From NCBI RefSeq assembly GCF_002902945.1, contig NZ_CP026101.1:1-64000 (forward strand): 64,000 nt of DNA, written 5' to 3'. The number at the start of each line of letters is the position of its first letter. Position 1 is the stretch's first letter. Below the pieces are notes generated by a model. That model did no database searches. It saw only the letters and a program-made list of their open reading frames with translations, and was not told where the DNA came from. Below, in pieces: positions 8,514-16,494 of the stretch. This DNA is from Paraburkholderia caribensis (GTDB lineage: Bacteria; Pseudomonadota; Gammaproteobacteria; Burkholderiales; Burkholderiaceae). A program made the position numbers and the translations under genes.

Positions 8514-9908
8514 ATGAGCTACACGGAGACAATCGGCAGCCGCACCTATCGTTTTGCCGATCTGAAGATGCTGATGGCGAAGGCGAGCCCGCTGCGTTCC
8601 GGCGACCAGCTCGCCGGCATCGCGGCGGCGAGCGAGGAAGAGCGCGTCGCCGCGAAGATGGCGCTCGCCGACGTGCCGCTGCGCACCTTCCTCAACGAAG
8701 CGCTGGTTCCTTACGAAACCGACGAAGTCACGCGCCTCGTCGTCGATACGCATTCGCCTGAAGCCTTCGCCGAGATTTCGCATCTGACGGTAGGCGAGTT
8801 TCGCAACTGGCTGCTGTCCAGTTCGACGGATACGGCGGCGCTCACGCGCATCACAAAAGGGCTCACGCCCGAGATGGTCGCGGCCGTGTCGAAGCTGATG
8901 CGCAATCAGGATCTGATCCTCGCGGCGCGCAAGCGGCCTGTCATCACGCGCTTTCGCAACACGGTCGGGCTGCCGGGTCACATGTCGGTGCGTCTGCAGC
9001 CGAATCATCCGACGGATGACGTGAAGGGCATCGCCGCTTCGATGATCGACGGCCTGATGTACGGTTGCGGCGACGCGATGGTCGGCATCAATCCCGCGTC
9101 CGACAGTCTTTCCGCGATCACGAAGCTGCTGATGATGATCGACGACTTCCGCACGCGGTATCAGGTGCCGACGCAATCCTGCGTGCTCACCCACGTCACC
9201 AACACGATTGCGGCAATCGAGAAGGGCGCGCCCGTCGACCTCGTGTTCCAGTCGATCGCGGGCACCGAGAAGGCGAACGCGGGTTTCGGCATCTCGCTTG
9301 CGCTGCTGCAGGAAGCGTATGACGCGGCGTTGTCGCTCAAGCGCGGCACGGTCGGCAACAACGTGATGTACTTCGAGACGGGGCAGGGCAGTGCGCTGTC
9401 GGCGGATGCGCATCACGGCGTCGATCAGCAGACCTGCGAGGTCCGCGCGTATGCCGTCGCGCGCCAGTTCAATCCGTTTCTGGTGAATACCGTGGTCGGC
9501 TTTATCGGCCCGGAGTATCTGTACGACGGCAAGCAGATCACGCGCGCGGGCCTTGAAGATCACTTCTGCGGCAAGCTGCTCGGCGTGCCGATGGGTTGCG
9601 ACATCTGCTACACGAATCACGCGGAAGCCGATCAGGATGACATGGACAATCTGCTGACGCTGCTTGGCGTCGCGGGCATCAACTTCATCATGGGCATTCC
9701 CGGCGCGGACGACGTGATGCTGAATTACCAGAGCACGTCGTTCCATGACGCGCTCTATGTGCGTGACGTACTCGGCTTGCGCCGCGCGCCCGAGTTCGAA
9801 GAATGGCTGGAGTCGATGCAGATCACCGATCCACGCGGTGCGCTGCTCAATGCGCCGACCAGACAGCCGTTGCTCGAAGGCGCGAGCGAATGGATGGGCA
9901 TCGCATGA
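8514..9908 (+). CDS. eutB: Ethanolamine ammonia-lyase large subunit
   Basis: Catalytic TIM-barrel subunit of the adenosylcobalamin-dependent lyase that converts ethanolamine to acetaldehyde and ammonia. The 464-residue length fits the family (about 453-465). Recognisable conserved segments are RFRNTVGLPGHMSVRLQPNH, YGCGDAMVGINPASDS, YFETGQGSALSADAHHG and the MGCDICYTNHAEADQ loop. The C-terminus contains NYQSTSFHD. Its stop overlaps the eutC start by 4 bases (ATGA), so the two subunits are translationally coupled. No EutA reactivase or carboxysome-like shell gene is present nearby, which implies a cytosolic version of the pathway. Confidence 0.97.
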   Translation: MSYTETIGSRTYRFADLKMLMAKASPLRSGDQLAGIAAASEEERVAAKMALADVPLRTFLNEALVPYETDEVTRLVVDTHSPEAFAEISHLTVGEFRNWLLSSSTDTAALTRITKGLTPEMVAAVSKLMRNQDLILAARKRPVITRFRNTVGLPGHMSVRLQPNHPTDDVKGIAASMIDGLMYGCGDAMVGINPASDSLSAITKLLMMIDDFRTRYQVPTQSCVLTHVTNTIAAIEKGAPVDLVFQSIAGTEKANAGFGISLALLQEAYDAALSLKRGTVGNNVMYFETGQGSALSADAHHGVDQQTCEVRAYAVARQFNPFLVNTVVGFIGPEYLYDGKQITRAGLEDHFCGKLLGVPMGCDICYTNHAEADQDDMDNLLTLLGVAGINFIMGIPGADDVMLNYQSTSFHDALYVRDVLGLRRAPEFEEWLESMQITDPRGALLNAPTRQPLLEGASEWMGIA

Positions 9909-10696
9909 GCGATTCGATCGAAAAGAATGCGTGGCAGGCGTTGCGGGCCTTCACGAATGCGCGCATCGCCTTGGGCCGCGCGGGCAACAGTCTGCCGACT
10001 GCGCCGCTGCTCGCGTTCAATCTGTCGCATGCGCAGGCGCGCGATGCCGTGCACCATCCTCTCGACGCCGACATCCTGCACGAACAGCTGCGCGCGCACG
10101 GCTTCGTGTCGCTCGACGTGCATAGCGCCGCGCCGGATCGCGCGCATTACTTGCGGCGTCCGGATATGGGACGGCGCCTGTCCGATGAGAGCCGCGACGC
10201 GCTACGCACGGCGGCGACCAATGATGCACCCGACGTCGTCTTCGTGATCGCTGATGGACTGTCTGCATTCGCCGCGTCGAAACAATCGATTCCACTCCTG
10301 CAAGCGATCACGAAGCGTCTCGCCGACTGGAAGATCGGACCTGTGATCGTTGCACGTCAATCGCGTGTCGCGCTGGGCGATGAGATCGGTGAGTTGCTGA
10401 AAACGAAGCTCGTCGTGATGCTGATCGGCGAAAGGCCGGGGCTGAGTTCGCCGGATAGTCTCGGCGTCTATCTGACGTATGCGCCGAAAGTGGGATGCAG
10501 CGACGCGCAGCGCAACTGCATTTCAAACGTGCGGCCTGAAGGACTCGATTACGAAGCCGCGGCGCACAAGCTGCACTATCTGTTGACGCATGCGCGTCGT
10601 CTGGGGTTGACAGGCGTCGGCTTGAAGGACGACAGCGACGCGCTGCTTCATGCCGAAGAAGCTGCGCCCGCTATTCCCGACGCCTCGAAGAAATAG
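9905..10696 (+). CDS. eutC: Ethanolamine ammonia-lyase small subunit
   Basis: Cobalamin-binding partner of EutB, 263 residues. Conserved segments include ARIALGRAGNSLPT near the N-terminus (the family RIALGR-G-s-PT motif), DVVFVIADGLSA, and the C-terminal CISNVRPEGLDYEAAAHKL with its conserved Cys. The ATG at 9905 overlaps the eutB TGA as ATGA; the longer reading frame upstream overlaps eutB and is not used. A hairpin follows the stop and separates this operon from the convergent DUF779 gene. Confidence 0.96.
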   Translation: MSDSIEKNAWQALRAFTNARIALGRAGNSLPTAPLLAFNLSHAQARDAVHHPLDADILHEQLRAHGFVSLDVHSAAPDRAHYLRRPDMGRRLSDESRDALRTAATNDAPDVVFVIADGLSAFAASKQSIPLLQAITKRLADWKIGPVIVARQSRVALGDEIGELLKTKLVVMLIGERPGLSSPDSLGVYLTYAPKVGCSDAQRNCISNVRPEGLDYEAAAHKLHYLLTHARRLGLTGVGLKDDSDALLHAEEAAPAIPDASKK

Positions 10697-10699
10697 AAA

Positions 10700-10730
10700 A
10701 GTGCCCAGACGCACGCAGCGTGTGGGCACT
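10700..10730. terminator. Terminator between eutC and the DUF779 gene
   Basis: Inverted repeat AGTGCCCA-G-ACGC / GCGT-G-TGGGCACT with one internal G-G mismatch. An A-rich stretch on the left (10690-10700) gives a T-rich tail on the minus strand, so it most likely ends the minus-strand transcript. Confidence 0.65.
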
Positions 10731-10743
10731 CGACACATCGACA

Positions 10744-11139
10744 TCAAACAGCGTCGGCTTTGCTCACCGGGTGCTTTTCGAGCCACGCATTCTCTTCATC
10801 GCTGTACAGGCGCGAGCGCGTCAGGAACCGCAGACCCGTGGGCCGCTCCAGTGAAAACATGCCGCCGTTGCCAGGCACGGCATCGATGATCAACTGCGTG
10901 TGCTGCCAGTACTCGAATTGCGATTCGCTCATATAGAACGGCACGCCTGCAATCTCGCCGAGCCTCACATCCGATCCGCCGACCATGAATTCATTCGACG
11001 GAAAACACATCGGCGCGCTGCCGTCGCAACATCCGCCCGACTGATGGAAAATAATCGGACCGTGCTCGGCGCTCAACTGCCGGATCAGCTTGACCGCCGC
11101 ATCCGTTGCCACGACACGCGCAACGCCTTCTTCGCTCAT
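10744..11139 (-). CDS. DUF779 domain protein, linked to aldehyde dehydrogenase
   Basis: A 131-residue protein of the DUF779 family, characteristically encoded next to acetaldehyde dehydrogenase genes of the AcoD/ExaC type. Conserved features are the HQSGGCCDGSAPMC block near residue 33, with adjacent cysteines that could bind metal, then GVPFYMSESQFEYWQHTQLIIDAVPGNGGMFSLE. The biochemical role is not established. The ATG at 11139 is preceded by AGAGGAAG. It lies 80 bp downstream of exaC on the same strand and is probably co-transcribed with it. Confidence 0.88.
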   Translation of the reverse strand: MSEEGVARVVATDAAVKLIRQLSAEHGPIIFHQSGGCCDGSAPMCFPSNEFMVGGSDVRLGEIAGVPFYMSESQFEYWQHTQLIIDAVPGNGGMFSLERPTGLRFLTRSRLYSDEENAWLEKHPVSKADAV

Positions 11140-11219
11140 CGCGCTTCCTCTTTTGGCTTGATCCGCTGGGAAAAAAGGGCGAACCGCATCGCGCGATCCG
11201 CCCAACAGGAGCTCAACGC

Positions 11220-12740
11220 TCAGAAGAAGCCCAACGGTTTGTCGCTATAGCTGACCAGCAGATTCTTGGTTTGCTGGTAGTGATCGAGCATCATCTTGTG
11301 ATTCTCGCGTCCGATGCCCGACTGCTTGTAGCCGCCGAATGCCGCATGCGCCGGGTACGCGTGGTAGCAATTCGTCCACACACGGCCTGCCTGGATCTCG
11401 CGACCGAAGCGATAGGCACGCGTGCCGTCGCGCGTCCAGACGCCGGCGCCGAGGCCATACAGCGTGTCATTGGCGATCTCCAGCGCTTCTTCTTCGTTCT
11501 TGAACGTCGTGACGGAAACGACAGGCCCGAAGATTTCTTCCTGGAAGATGCGCATCTTGTTGTGACCGCGGAACACGGTCGGCTTCACGTAATAGCCCTT
11601 CGCGAGTTCGCCGTCGAACTTGTTCTGCTCACCGCCTATCAGGCATTGCGCACCTTCCTGCTTGCCGAGATCGATGTACGACAGGATCTTTTCCAGTTGC
11701 TCTCGCGAAGCCTGTGCGCCGATCATCGTCTTCGAGTCGAGCGGATGTCCCTGCTGGATGGCGGCGACGCGCTTCACCGCGCGCTCCATGAAGCGGTCGT
11801 AAATCGACTCTTCGATCAACACTCGCGACGGGCAGGTGCAGACTTCGCCCTGATTCAGCGCGAACATCGCGAAGCCTTCGAGTGCCTTATCGAAGAAGCT
11901 GTCGTCCTTGTCGAGCACGTCGGCGAAGAAGATGTTCGGGCTCTTGCCGCCAAGTTCCAGCGTCACGGGAATGATGTTCTGGCTCGCGTACTGCATGATC
12001 AGGCGGCCCGTCGTCGTTTCGCCCGTGAAGGCGATCTTCGCAATGCGTTTGTTCGACGCGAGCGGCTTGCCCGCTTCGAGACCGAAACCATTGACCACGT
12101 TCAGCACACCCGCCGGCAGCAGATCCTGAATCAGTTCGAGCAGCACGAGAATCGAAGCGGGCGTCTGTTCCGCGGGCTTCAGCACGACGCAATTGCCTGC
12201 CGCGAGCGCGGGCGCGAGCTTCCATGTGGCCATCAGGATCGGGAAGTTCCACGGAATGATCTGACCGACCACGCCGAGCGGCTCATGAAAGTGATACGCG
12301 ACCGTGTCGTGATCGATCTCCGAAATGCCGCCTTCCTGTGCGCGCACGGTGCCCGCGAAATAGCGGAAGTGATCGATTGCGAGGGGAATGTCGGCCGCCA
12401 TCGTTTCACGCAGCGGCTTGCCGTTGTCGATCGTCTCGGCGACGGCGAGGCGCTGCAGGTTCGCCTCCATGCGGTCGGCGATCTTGTTGAGAATATTGGC
12501 GCGCTCGGTGGTCGACGTCTTGCCCCAGGCCGCCTTCGCGCGATGCGCGGCGTCCAGCGCAAGTTCGATGTCGGCTTCGCGCGAACGCGGAATCGACGTG
12601 AACGGTTCGCCCGTAATCGGCGAGACGTTGTCGAAGTACTCGCCGCCAACCGGCTTCACCCATTCACCGCCGATGAAATTCGCGTACTGCTTCTTGAACG
12701 GGAACTCGGTTGTCAGAAACTTCATCTCTGCGTGATTCAT
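11220..12740 (-). CDS. exaC: NAD-dependent acetaldehyde dehydrogenase (ExaC/AcoD type)
   Basis: A 506-residue class I/II aldehyde dehydrogenase that oxidises acetaldehyde to acetate. Visible motifs are IIPWNFPILMATWKLAPALAAG, the cofactor-site FTGETTTGR, the general base ELGGKSPNI, and the catalytic cysteine in NQGEVCTCPSR. The sequence closely follows the acetaldehyde dehydrogenases of betaproteobacterial acetoin and ethanol catabolism, including the C-terminal QTKNLLVSYS...LGFF. The ATG at 12740 is preceded by GAGGAG. In this locus it would consume the acetaldehyde made by EutBC. A sigma-54-like promoter lies upstream (12829-12845). Confidence 0.95.
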   Translation of the reverse strand: MNHAEMKFLTTEFPFKKQYANFIGGEWVKPVGGEYFDNVSPITGEPFTSIPRSREADIELALDAAHRAKAAWGKTSTTERANILNKIADRMEANLQRLAVAETIDNGKPLRETMAADIPLAIDHFRYFAGTVRAQEGGISEIDHDTVAYHFHEPLGVVGQIIPWNFPILMATWKLAPALAAGNCVVLKPAEQTPASILVLLELIQDLLPAGVLNVVNGFGLEAGKPLASNKRIAKIAFTGETTTGRLIMQYASQNIIPVTLELGGKSPNIFFADVLDKDDSFFDKALEGFAMFALNQGEVCTCPSRVLIEESIYDRFMERAVKRVAAIQQGHPLDSKTMIGAQASREQLEKILSYIDLGKQEGAQCLIGGEQNKFDGELAKGYYVKPTVFRGHNKMRIFQEEIFGPVVSVTTFKNEEEALEIANDTLYGLGAGVWTRDGTRAYRFGREIQAGRVWTNCYHAYPAHAAFGGYKQSGIGRENHKMMLDHYQQTKNLLVSYSDKPLGFF

Positions 12741-12828
12741 CTGTGTGCTCCTCACATGATCGGACGTCGATGTATTCGATTGGATATATCACCCGGCTTG
12801 GCGCTATTCCGCTGCCGCGTGTGCTTAT

Positions 12829-12845
12829 CGCCAGAAGCGTGCCAA
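12829..12845 (-). promoter_or_regulatory. Candidate sigma-54 promoter of exaC
   Basis: On the minus strand the sequence reads TTGGCACG-CTTC-TGGCG, matching the -24 element exactly and the -12 element TTGC with one change, with the required GG-N10-GC spacing. It points toward exaC and would give a 5' leader of roughly 75 nt. Confidence 0.45.
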
Positions 12846-13009
12846 CATGCGTGCGAGCCTGGACAATGCCGGTGCACGCGGCACTGTCGCGATGCACGTC
12901 CTTTTTTGAGCGCGGGTGAGCATCTGGATGACGTTGCATCCATGAGCAGTTCGAAACGCGAGTGTTCACCGAATGAACAGGGCGGCGCGCGGCCTCCGCG
13001 CAGGATGTC

Positions 13010-14149
13010 ATGATCCGATCGGCATGGGACTTGCGTCTTTTTGCGCTCGTTAGTTCAATGTCACATGCAGGTGCATGTTCATCATCGACGCCCCATATGA
13101 CGACCGACCTTTCTTCTCCGTTGCCGCGAATGGCTGCCTGCCGGTTCGAAACGAGCGTCGCGCACGATGCCGACGAACAGGCGCGCAATCTTCACGGCTG
13201 GACGCAGACCTACGACCAGCTCACGGCGGGCCGCTTCGTCGGTAGGCTGACGGGTCTGCACCTCGACGACATGCACGTGTTCTGCGAGACGACCAGCCAG
13301 ACGCTGCGGCAGACCTGCGAAGTGCCGTCCGACGCCTATTGGTTCGGCATTCCCGCCGACGACCAACGTGTCGGCCGCATTGGCCCGCAACCGATCGGCG
13401 GCGATTCGCTTGCCTTTCAGCGCGGCGGCGTCGAGTTCGAGCTGCTGACACCCGGGGGCTACGCGATCTTCGGCGTAGTGGTGCGCGGCGAGGTGCTGCA
13501 CCGGCATGCGGAATTCGTCGAGCACGCCGATCGGATCGGTCGGGCCGCGATCGGTCGGGCCGCGATCGGTCGGGCTGCGATTGGCCAGGCTGCGCACACC
13601 GGCATCATTCCCATCGATACGCAAAACAAGTCGCGCTTCTGCGCACTCCTCGCCGGCATGCTCGACGACGCGGCTAACGCCGCGCTGTCAGAACGAGCCC
13701 GGCGCAATTTGCAAGCCTCGGTGCTGTCTTCGCTGTTCGAGCTGTGCACGACGGCGTCGCTAGAGCCCGTCGCTATTCCTGCCCGCCCGCGCAGGCAGTG
13801 GATCGTTTCCGAGGCGCGCGATTACGTGCTCGCGAATCGCGACCGTCCCATCGGCGTGCCGGAACTCTGCGAGCGTCTGCACGTCAGCCGCCGCACGCTG
13901 CAATACTGCTTTCAGGACGTGCTGGGCCTCGCACCGGCGAGCTATCTGCGCGCAATCCGTCTGAACGGCGCACGCCGTGACCTGTGCGACGCGGCGCCCG
14001 GCGAGCGGACCGTGCAGGACGTCGCGGCTGCATGGGGCTTCTGGCATCTGAGCCAGTTCGCCACCGACTATCGCAAGCTTTTCGGCGTGCGTCCCTCTGA
14101 AACGCTGAAAACGATCCACGCTACCGCCAGCGCGCCGCTGGCTCACTAG
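13010..14149 (+). CDS. eutR: Ethanolamine-operon regulator EutR (AraC family)
   Basis: A transcription activator that, in enterobacteria, responds to ethanolamine together with cobalamin. The 379-residue product matches EutR along its length: TYDQLTAGRFVGRLTGLHLDD, the VFCETTSQTLRQTC block, WFGIPA, then a C-terminal AraC domain (VPELCERLHVSRRTLQYCFQ, and GFWHLSQFATDYRKLFGVRPSETL). The start at 13010 has AGGA 4 nt upstream; in-frame ATGs at 13058 and 13097 lack a good ribosome site but would give more typical lengths (363 and 350 aa). A 15-bp tandem repeat in the linker encodes RAAIG three times. It is divergent from exaC across 269 bp. Confidence 0.9.
   Translation: MIRSAWDLRLFALVSSMSHAGACSSSTPHMTTDLSSPLPRMAACRFETSVAHDADEQARNLHGWTQTYDQLTAGRFVGRLTGLHLDDMHVFCETTSQTLRQTCEVPSDAYWFGIPADDQRVGRIGPQPIGGDSLAFQRGGVEFELLTPGGYAIFGVVVRGEVLHRHAEFVEHADRIGRAAIGRAAIGRAAIGQAAHTGIIPIDTQNKSRFCALLAGMLDDAANAALSERARRNLQASVLSSLFELCTTASLEPVAIPARPRRQWIVSEARDYVLANRDRPIGVPELCERLHVSRRTLQYCFQDVLGLAPASYLRAIRLNGARRDLCDAAPGERTVQDVAAAWGFWHLSQFATDYRKLFGVRPSETLKTIHATASAPLAH
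13541..13585 (+). repeat. 15-bp tandem repeat inside eutR
   Basis: Two identical units CGGGCCGCGATCGGT (13541-13555, 13556-13570) and a third diverged unit CGGGCTGCGATTGGC (13571-13585), in frame, encoding RAAIG x3. A fourth partial unit (CAGGCTGCG) follows. Confidence 0.95.
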
Positions 14150-14283
14150 CGCCTCATCGGCCGGCCGCTTTTGCGCATCCGCTAGAATTGCGGCATGCGC
14201 GGCCTTGTCTCGCCGCCCGACCCACCATCCTCATCGACGAAACAACACGCATAGCGGCCGGAATGAAGGTGTCCACAGCGACC

Positions 14284-14292
14284 TGTGGATAA
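14284..14292 (-). promoter_or_regulatory. DnaA box
   Basis: Exact match to TTATCCACA on the minus strand; part of an 18-bp inverted repeat at 14272-14289. Confidence 0.6.
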
Positions 14293-14464
14293 CCGCAAGG
14301 ACAGCGGGGCGGAACGCGTGTGGAATCGATGTGGACGTAAACGGGGTAACTCGACGCTCGCGCACGAGCGAAAAAAGTTGTTCGTCGAACTTCATCCGGT
14401 ACGCACACCGAGCACATGCGGTTATGCGTCCGGCAAAACGCTGATTCGTTTCGGTAAACCTGTG

Positions 14465-14473
14465 TTATCCACA
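14465..14473 (+). promoter_or_regulatory. DnaA box
   Basis: Exact TTATCCACA on the plus strand, within the inverted repeat CTGTG-TTATC-CACAG at 14460-14474. Confidence 0.6.
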
Positions 14474-14586
14474 GAAAAGCAGTTCGCTTGTTAACTGTTA
14501 CTACGTATACATACAGGTAAACCTATTATCAAAAGGCCTCTGCGCGTACGAAGACGTCGCGCGGAGGACCCAAGCTGGAGATCACC

Positions 14587-14772
14587 GTGTTTACTTGCAT
14601 CAACCAAAGCTGCGGCGCGCAGTGGGAACTGTCCGACGTCGTCATCAAGAACGAAGGGCAAGGTTTGCTGTTTCGCTGCCCGATGTGCGGCGCGCGCAAC
14701 TATGTCGAACGATTCGATGCCGATGACGGCACGATCGTCTACGAGCAGATCGAAGGTCGCCCGTACAACTAA
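14587..14772 (+). CDS. Small zinc-ribbon protein of unknown function
   Basis: A 61-residue acidic protein starting at GTG with GGAGA about 7 nt upstream. Four cysteines form two knuckles, C-x4-C (FTCINQSCGA, residues 4 and 9) and C-x2-C (FRCPMCGARNYVERF, around residues 37-40), the arrangement of a zinc ribbon such as those in MJ0042 or rubredoxin-like proteins. No partner domain is present. It stands 18 bp before dbpA on the same strand and is likely co-transcribed with it, which hints at an RNA- or ribosome-related role, but that is inference from position only. Confidence 0.8.
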   Translation: MFTCINQSCGAQWELSDVVIKNEGQGLLFRCPMCGARNYVERFDADDGTIVYEQIEGRPYN

Positions 14773-14790
14773 GCCAACATCGACATCGAC

Positions 14791-16182
14791 ATGACAACAA
14801 AGTCTCGTCCCTTCAGCGAACTGCCCCTTTCCGAAGCGGCACTCGCGAATCTCACGCAACTCGGCTACGTCGAAATGACGCCCATTCAGGCAGCGAGTTT
14901 GCCGATCGCGCTGGCCGGTCAGGATCTGATCGCGCAGGCGAAAACGGGCAGCGGCAAGACCGCGGCGTTTTCGCTCGCATTGCTGGCGCGGCTCGACGCG
15001 CGCAGCTACGCGGTGCAAGCGATGGTGCTGTGCCCGACGCGCGAACTCGCCGATCAGGTGACACAGGAAATCCGGCGCCTCGCGCGCGCCGAAGAAAATA
15101 TCAAGGTGTTGACGCTGTGCGGCGGCACGCCCATGCGTCCGCAGACGGCGAGTCTCGAGCATGGCGCGCATATCGTCGTCGGCACGCCGGGGCGGATCAT
15201 GGACCATCTGGAGCGCGGCAGCCTGTCGCTCGACGCGCTCAACACGCTCGTGCTCGACGAAGCGGACCGCATGCTCGACATGGGCTTCTTCGACGATATC
15301 GCGAAGGTCGCGCGTCAATGTCCGAAAGAGCGGCAGACGCTGCTGTTCTCGGCGACGTATCCCGAGGGGATCGCGAAACTGAGCCAGCAGTTCCTGCGCA
15401 ACCCGAAGGACGTCAAGCTCGAAGAACGGCACGACGACAGCAAGATCCGCCAGCGCTTCTACGAAGTCACGGAAGACGAGCGTCTGCATGCCGTCGGCCA
15501 GTTGCTGAATCACTACCGCCCCGTGAGCACGATCGCGTTCTGCAACACGAAGAACCAGTGTCGCGATCTGCTCGACGTCTTGCGCGCACAAGGTTTTCAT
15601 GCGCTTGCACTGCATGGCGAGCTCGATCAGCGTGAGCGTGACCAGGTACTGATCCAGTTCGCGAACCGCAGCTGCTCGGTGCTCGTCGCAACCGACGTCG
15701 CCGCGCGCGGGCTCGACATTGCGCAGCTCGAAGCTGTGATCAACGTCGACGTGACCCCTGATCCGGAAGTGCACGTGCACCGCATCGGCCGGACGGGTCG
15801 CGCGGATCAGGAGGGCTGGGCGCTGAGTCTCGCGAGCATGAACGAGATGGGACGCGTGGGCGGCATCGAAGAGGCGCAAGGGCGTGATGTCGAATGGCAT
15901 CCACTGGCCGAGCTGAAGGCGGCGAGCAACGAGCCGCTGCTGCCGCCGATGGAGACGCTGCAGATTCTCGGCGGCCGCAAGGAAAAGATCCGTCCCGGCG
16001 ATGTGCTGGGCGCGCTGACGGGCGACGCCGGTTTCAACGGTACGCAGATCGGCAAGATCAACGTGACGGAGTTTTCGACTTATGTCGCCGTCGAGCGCGG
16101 CATCGCTCGTGACGCGCTGCGCAAACTCAACGCGGGCAAGGTCAAGGGCAAGAAGGTGAAAGTGCGTTTGATGGACGAGTGA
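14791..16182 (+). CDS. dbpA: ATP-dependent RNA helicase DbpA
   Basis: A DEAD-box helicase that remodels 23S rRNA helix 92 during assembly of the large ribosomal subunit. The 463-residue protein has the Q motif (YVEMTPIQAASLPIAL), motif I AKTGSGKTAAF, Ia PTRELADQV, II LDEADRMLD, III FSATYP, V ATDVAARGLDI and VI HRIGRTGRA. The C-terminal 75 residues form the RNA-recognition fold of DbpA (GDVLGALTGDAGFNGTQIGKI...FSTYVAVERGIA), which separates it from the related RhlE and SrmB helicases. Confidence 0.95.
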   Translation: MTTKSRPFSELPLSEAALANLTQLGYVEMTPIQAASLPIALAGQDLIAQAKTGSGKTAAFSLALLARLDARSYAVQAMVLCPTRELADQVTQEIRRLARAEENIKVLTLCGGTPMRPQTASLEHGAHIVVGTPGRIMDHLERGSLSLDALNTLVLDEADRMLDMGFFDDIAKVARQCPKERQTLLFSATYPEGIAKLSQQFLRNPKDVKLEERHDDSKIRQRFYEVTEDERLHAVGQLLNHYRPVSTIAFCNTKNQCRDLLDVLRAQGFHALALHGELDQRERDQVLIQFANRSCSVLVATDVAARGLDIAQLEAVINVDVTPDPEVHVHRIGRTGRADQEGWALSLASMNEMGRVGGIEEAQGRDVEWHPLAELKAASNEPLLPPMETLQILGGRKEKIRPGDVLGALTGDAGFNGTQIGKINVTEFSTYVAVERGIARDALRKLNAGKVKGKKVKVRLMDE

Positions 16183-16494
16183 ACCCTGTTTTCGCCTTTT
16201 GTGTTTTGCAAGGCAAACGTCAGATGATTAAGCGGAAGGCGAAGGCATCACTCCTTTTCATGGCGGCGGGAATGCCCCGCCGCCATCTGCATATCGCATT
16301 GCGGCAGAAGGGCGCGCACGCTTGTGTCAATCGTCCGCCTCGTCTACCGTCACGGCGCGCATGAGCGAAACGCATACGGCGCATGACAAAGTTTCGATTG
16401 TTCTCGTGCGCCCGTTGTTGCCTAATCGTTCAAACTGAACGGGACCGACGCGTGATGCGTGGCCCGCCGATTTGCAGCGAGAAGGAGGAATCTC
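16183..16494. other. 312-bp intergenic region with a strong hairpin
   Basis: No gene seen. Perfect 11-bp arms at 16260-16270 and 16276-16286 (ATGGCGGCGGG / CCCGCCGCCAT, loop AATGC) could form a very stable stem after dbpA, but no T run follows on either strand. The remainder leads to a good ribosome site (GAAGGAGGA) for the aminotransferase. Confidence 0.6.

Larger units (their letters stand above)
14150..14586. other. 437-bp non-coding region with two perfect DnaA boxes
   Basis: No credible gene. It holds TGTGGATAA at 14284-14292 and TTATCCACA at 14465-14473, both exact 9-mer DnaA boxes in opposite orientation about 180 bp apart. The first is the right arm of a perfect 7-bp inverted repeat TCCACAG-CGAC-CTGTGGA (14272-14289); the second is inside CTGTG-TTATC-CACAG (14460-14474). 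An AT-rich stretch follows (14488-14536), then a GC-rich hairpin CCTC-GCGCG.../CGCGC-GAGG (about 14538-14568) just before the next gene. Confidence 0.8.

Noticed and set aside
7045..8532. 495-codon open frame opposite the ethanolamine permease
   Set aside because: Charged, low-complexity product rich in Arg/His/Glu, an antisense artefact.
10690..10743. Small RNA gene between eutC and the DUF779 gene
   Set aside because: The structure is fully explained as a terminator between convergent genes.
11106..13013. 635-codon open frame on the plus strand opposite exaC
   Set aside because: It is the shadow of the minus-strand aldehyde dehydrogenase; composition is Arg/His/Leu-rich with no domain, as expected for antisense frames in GC-rich genes.
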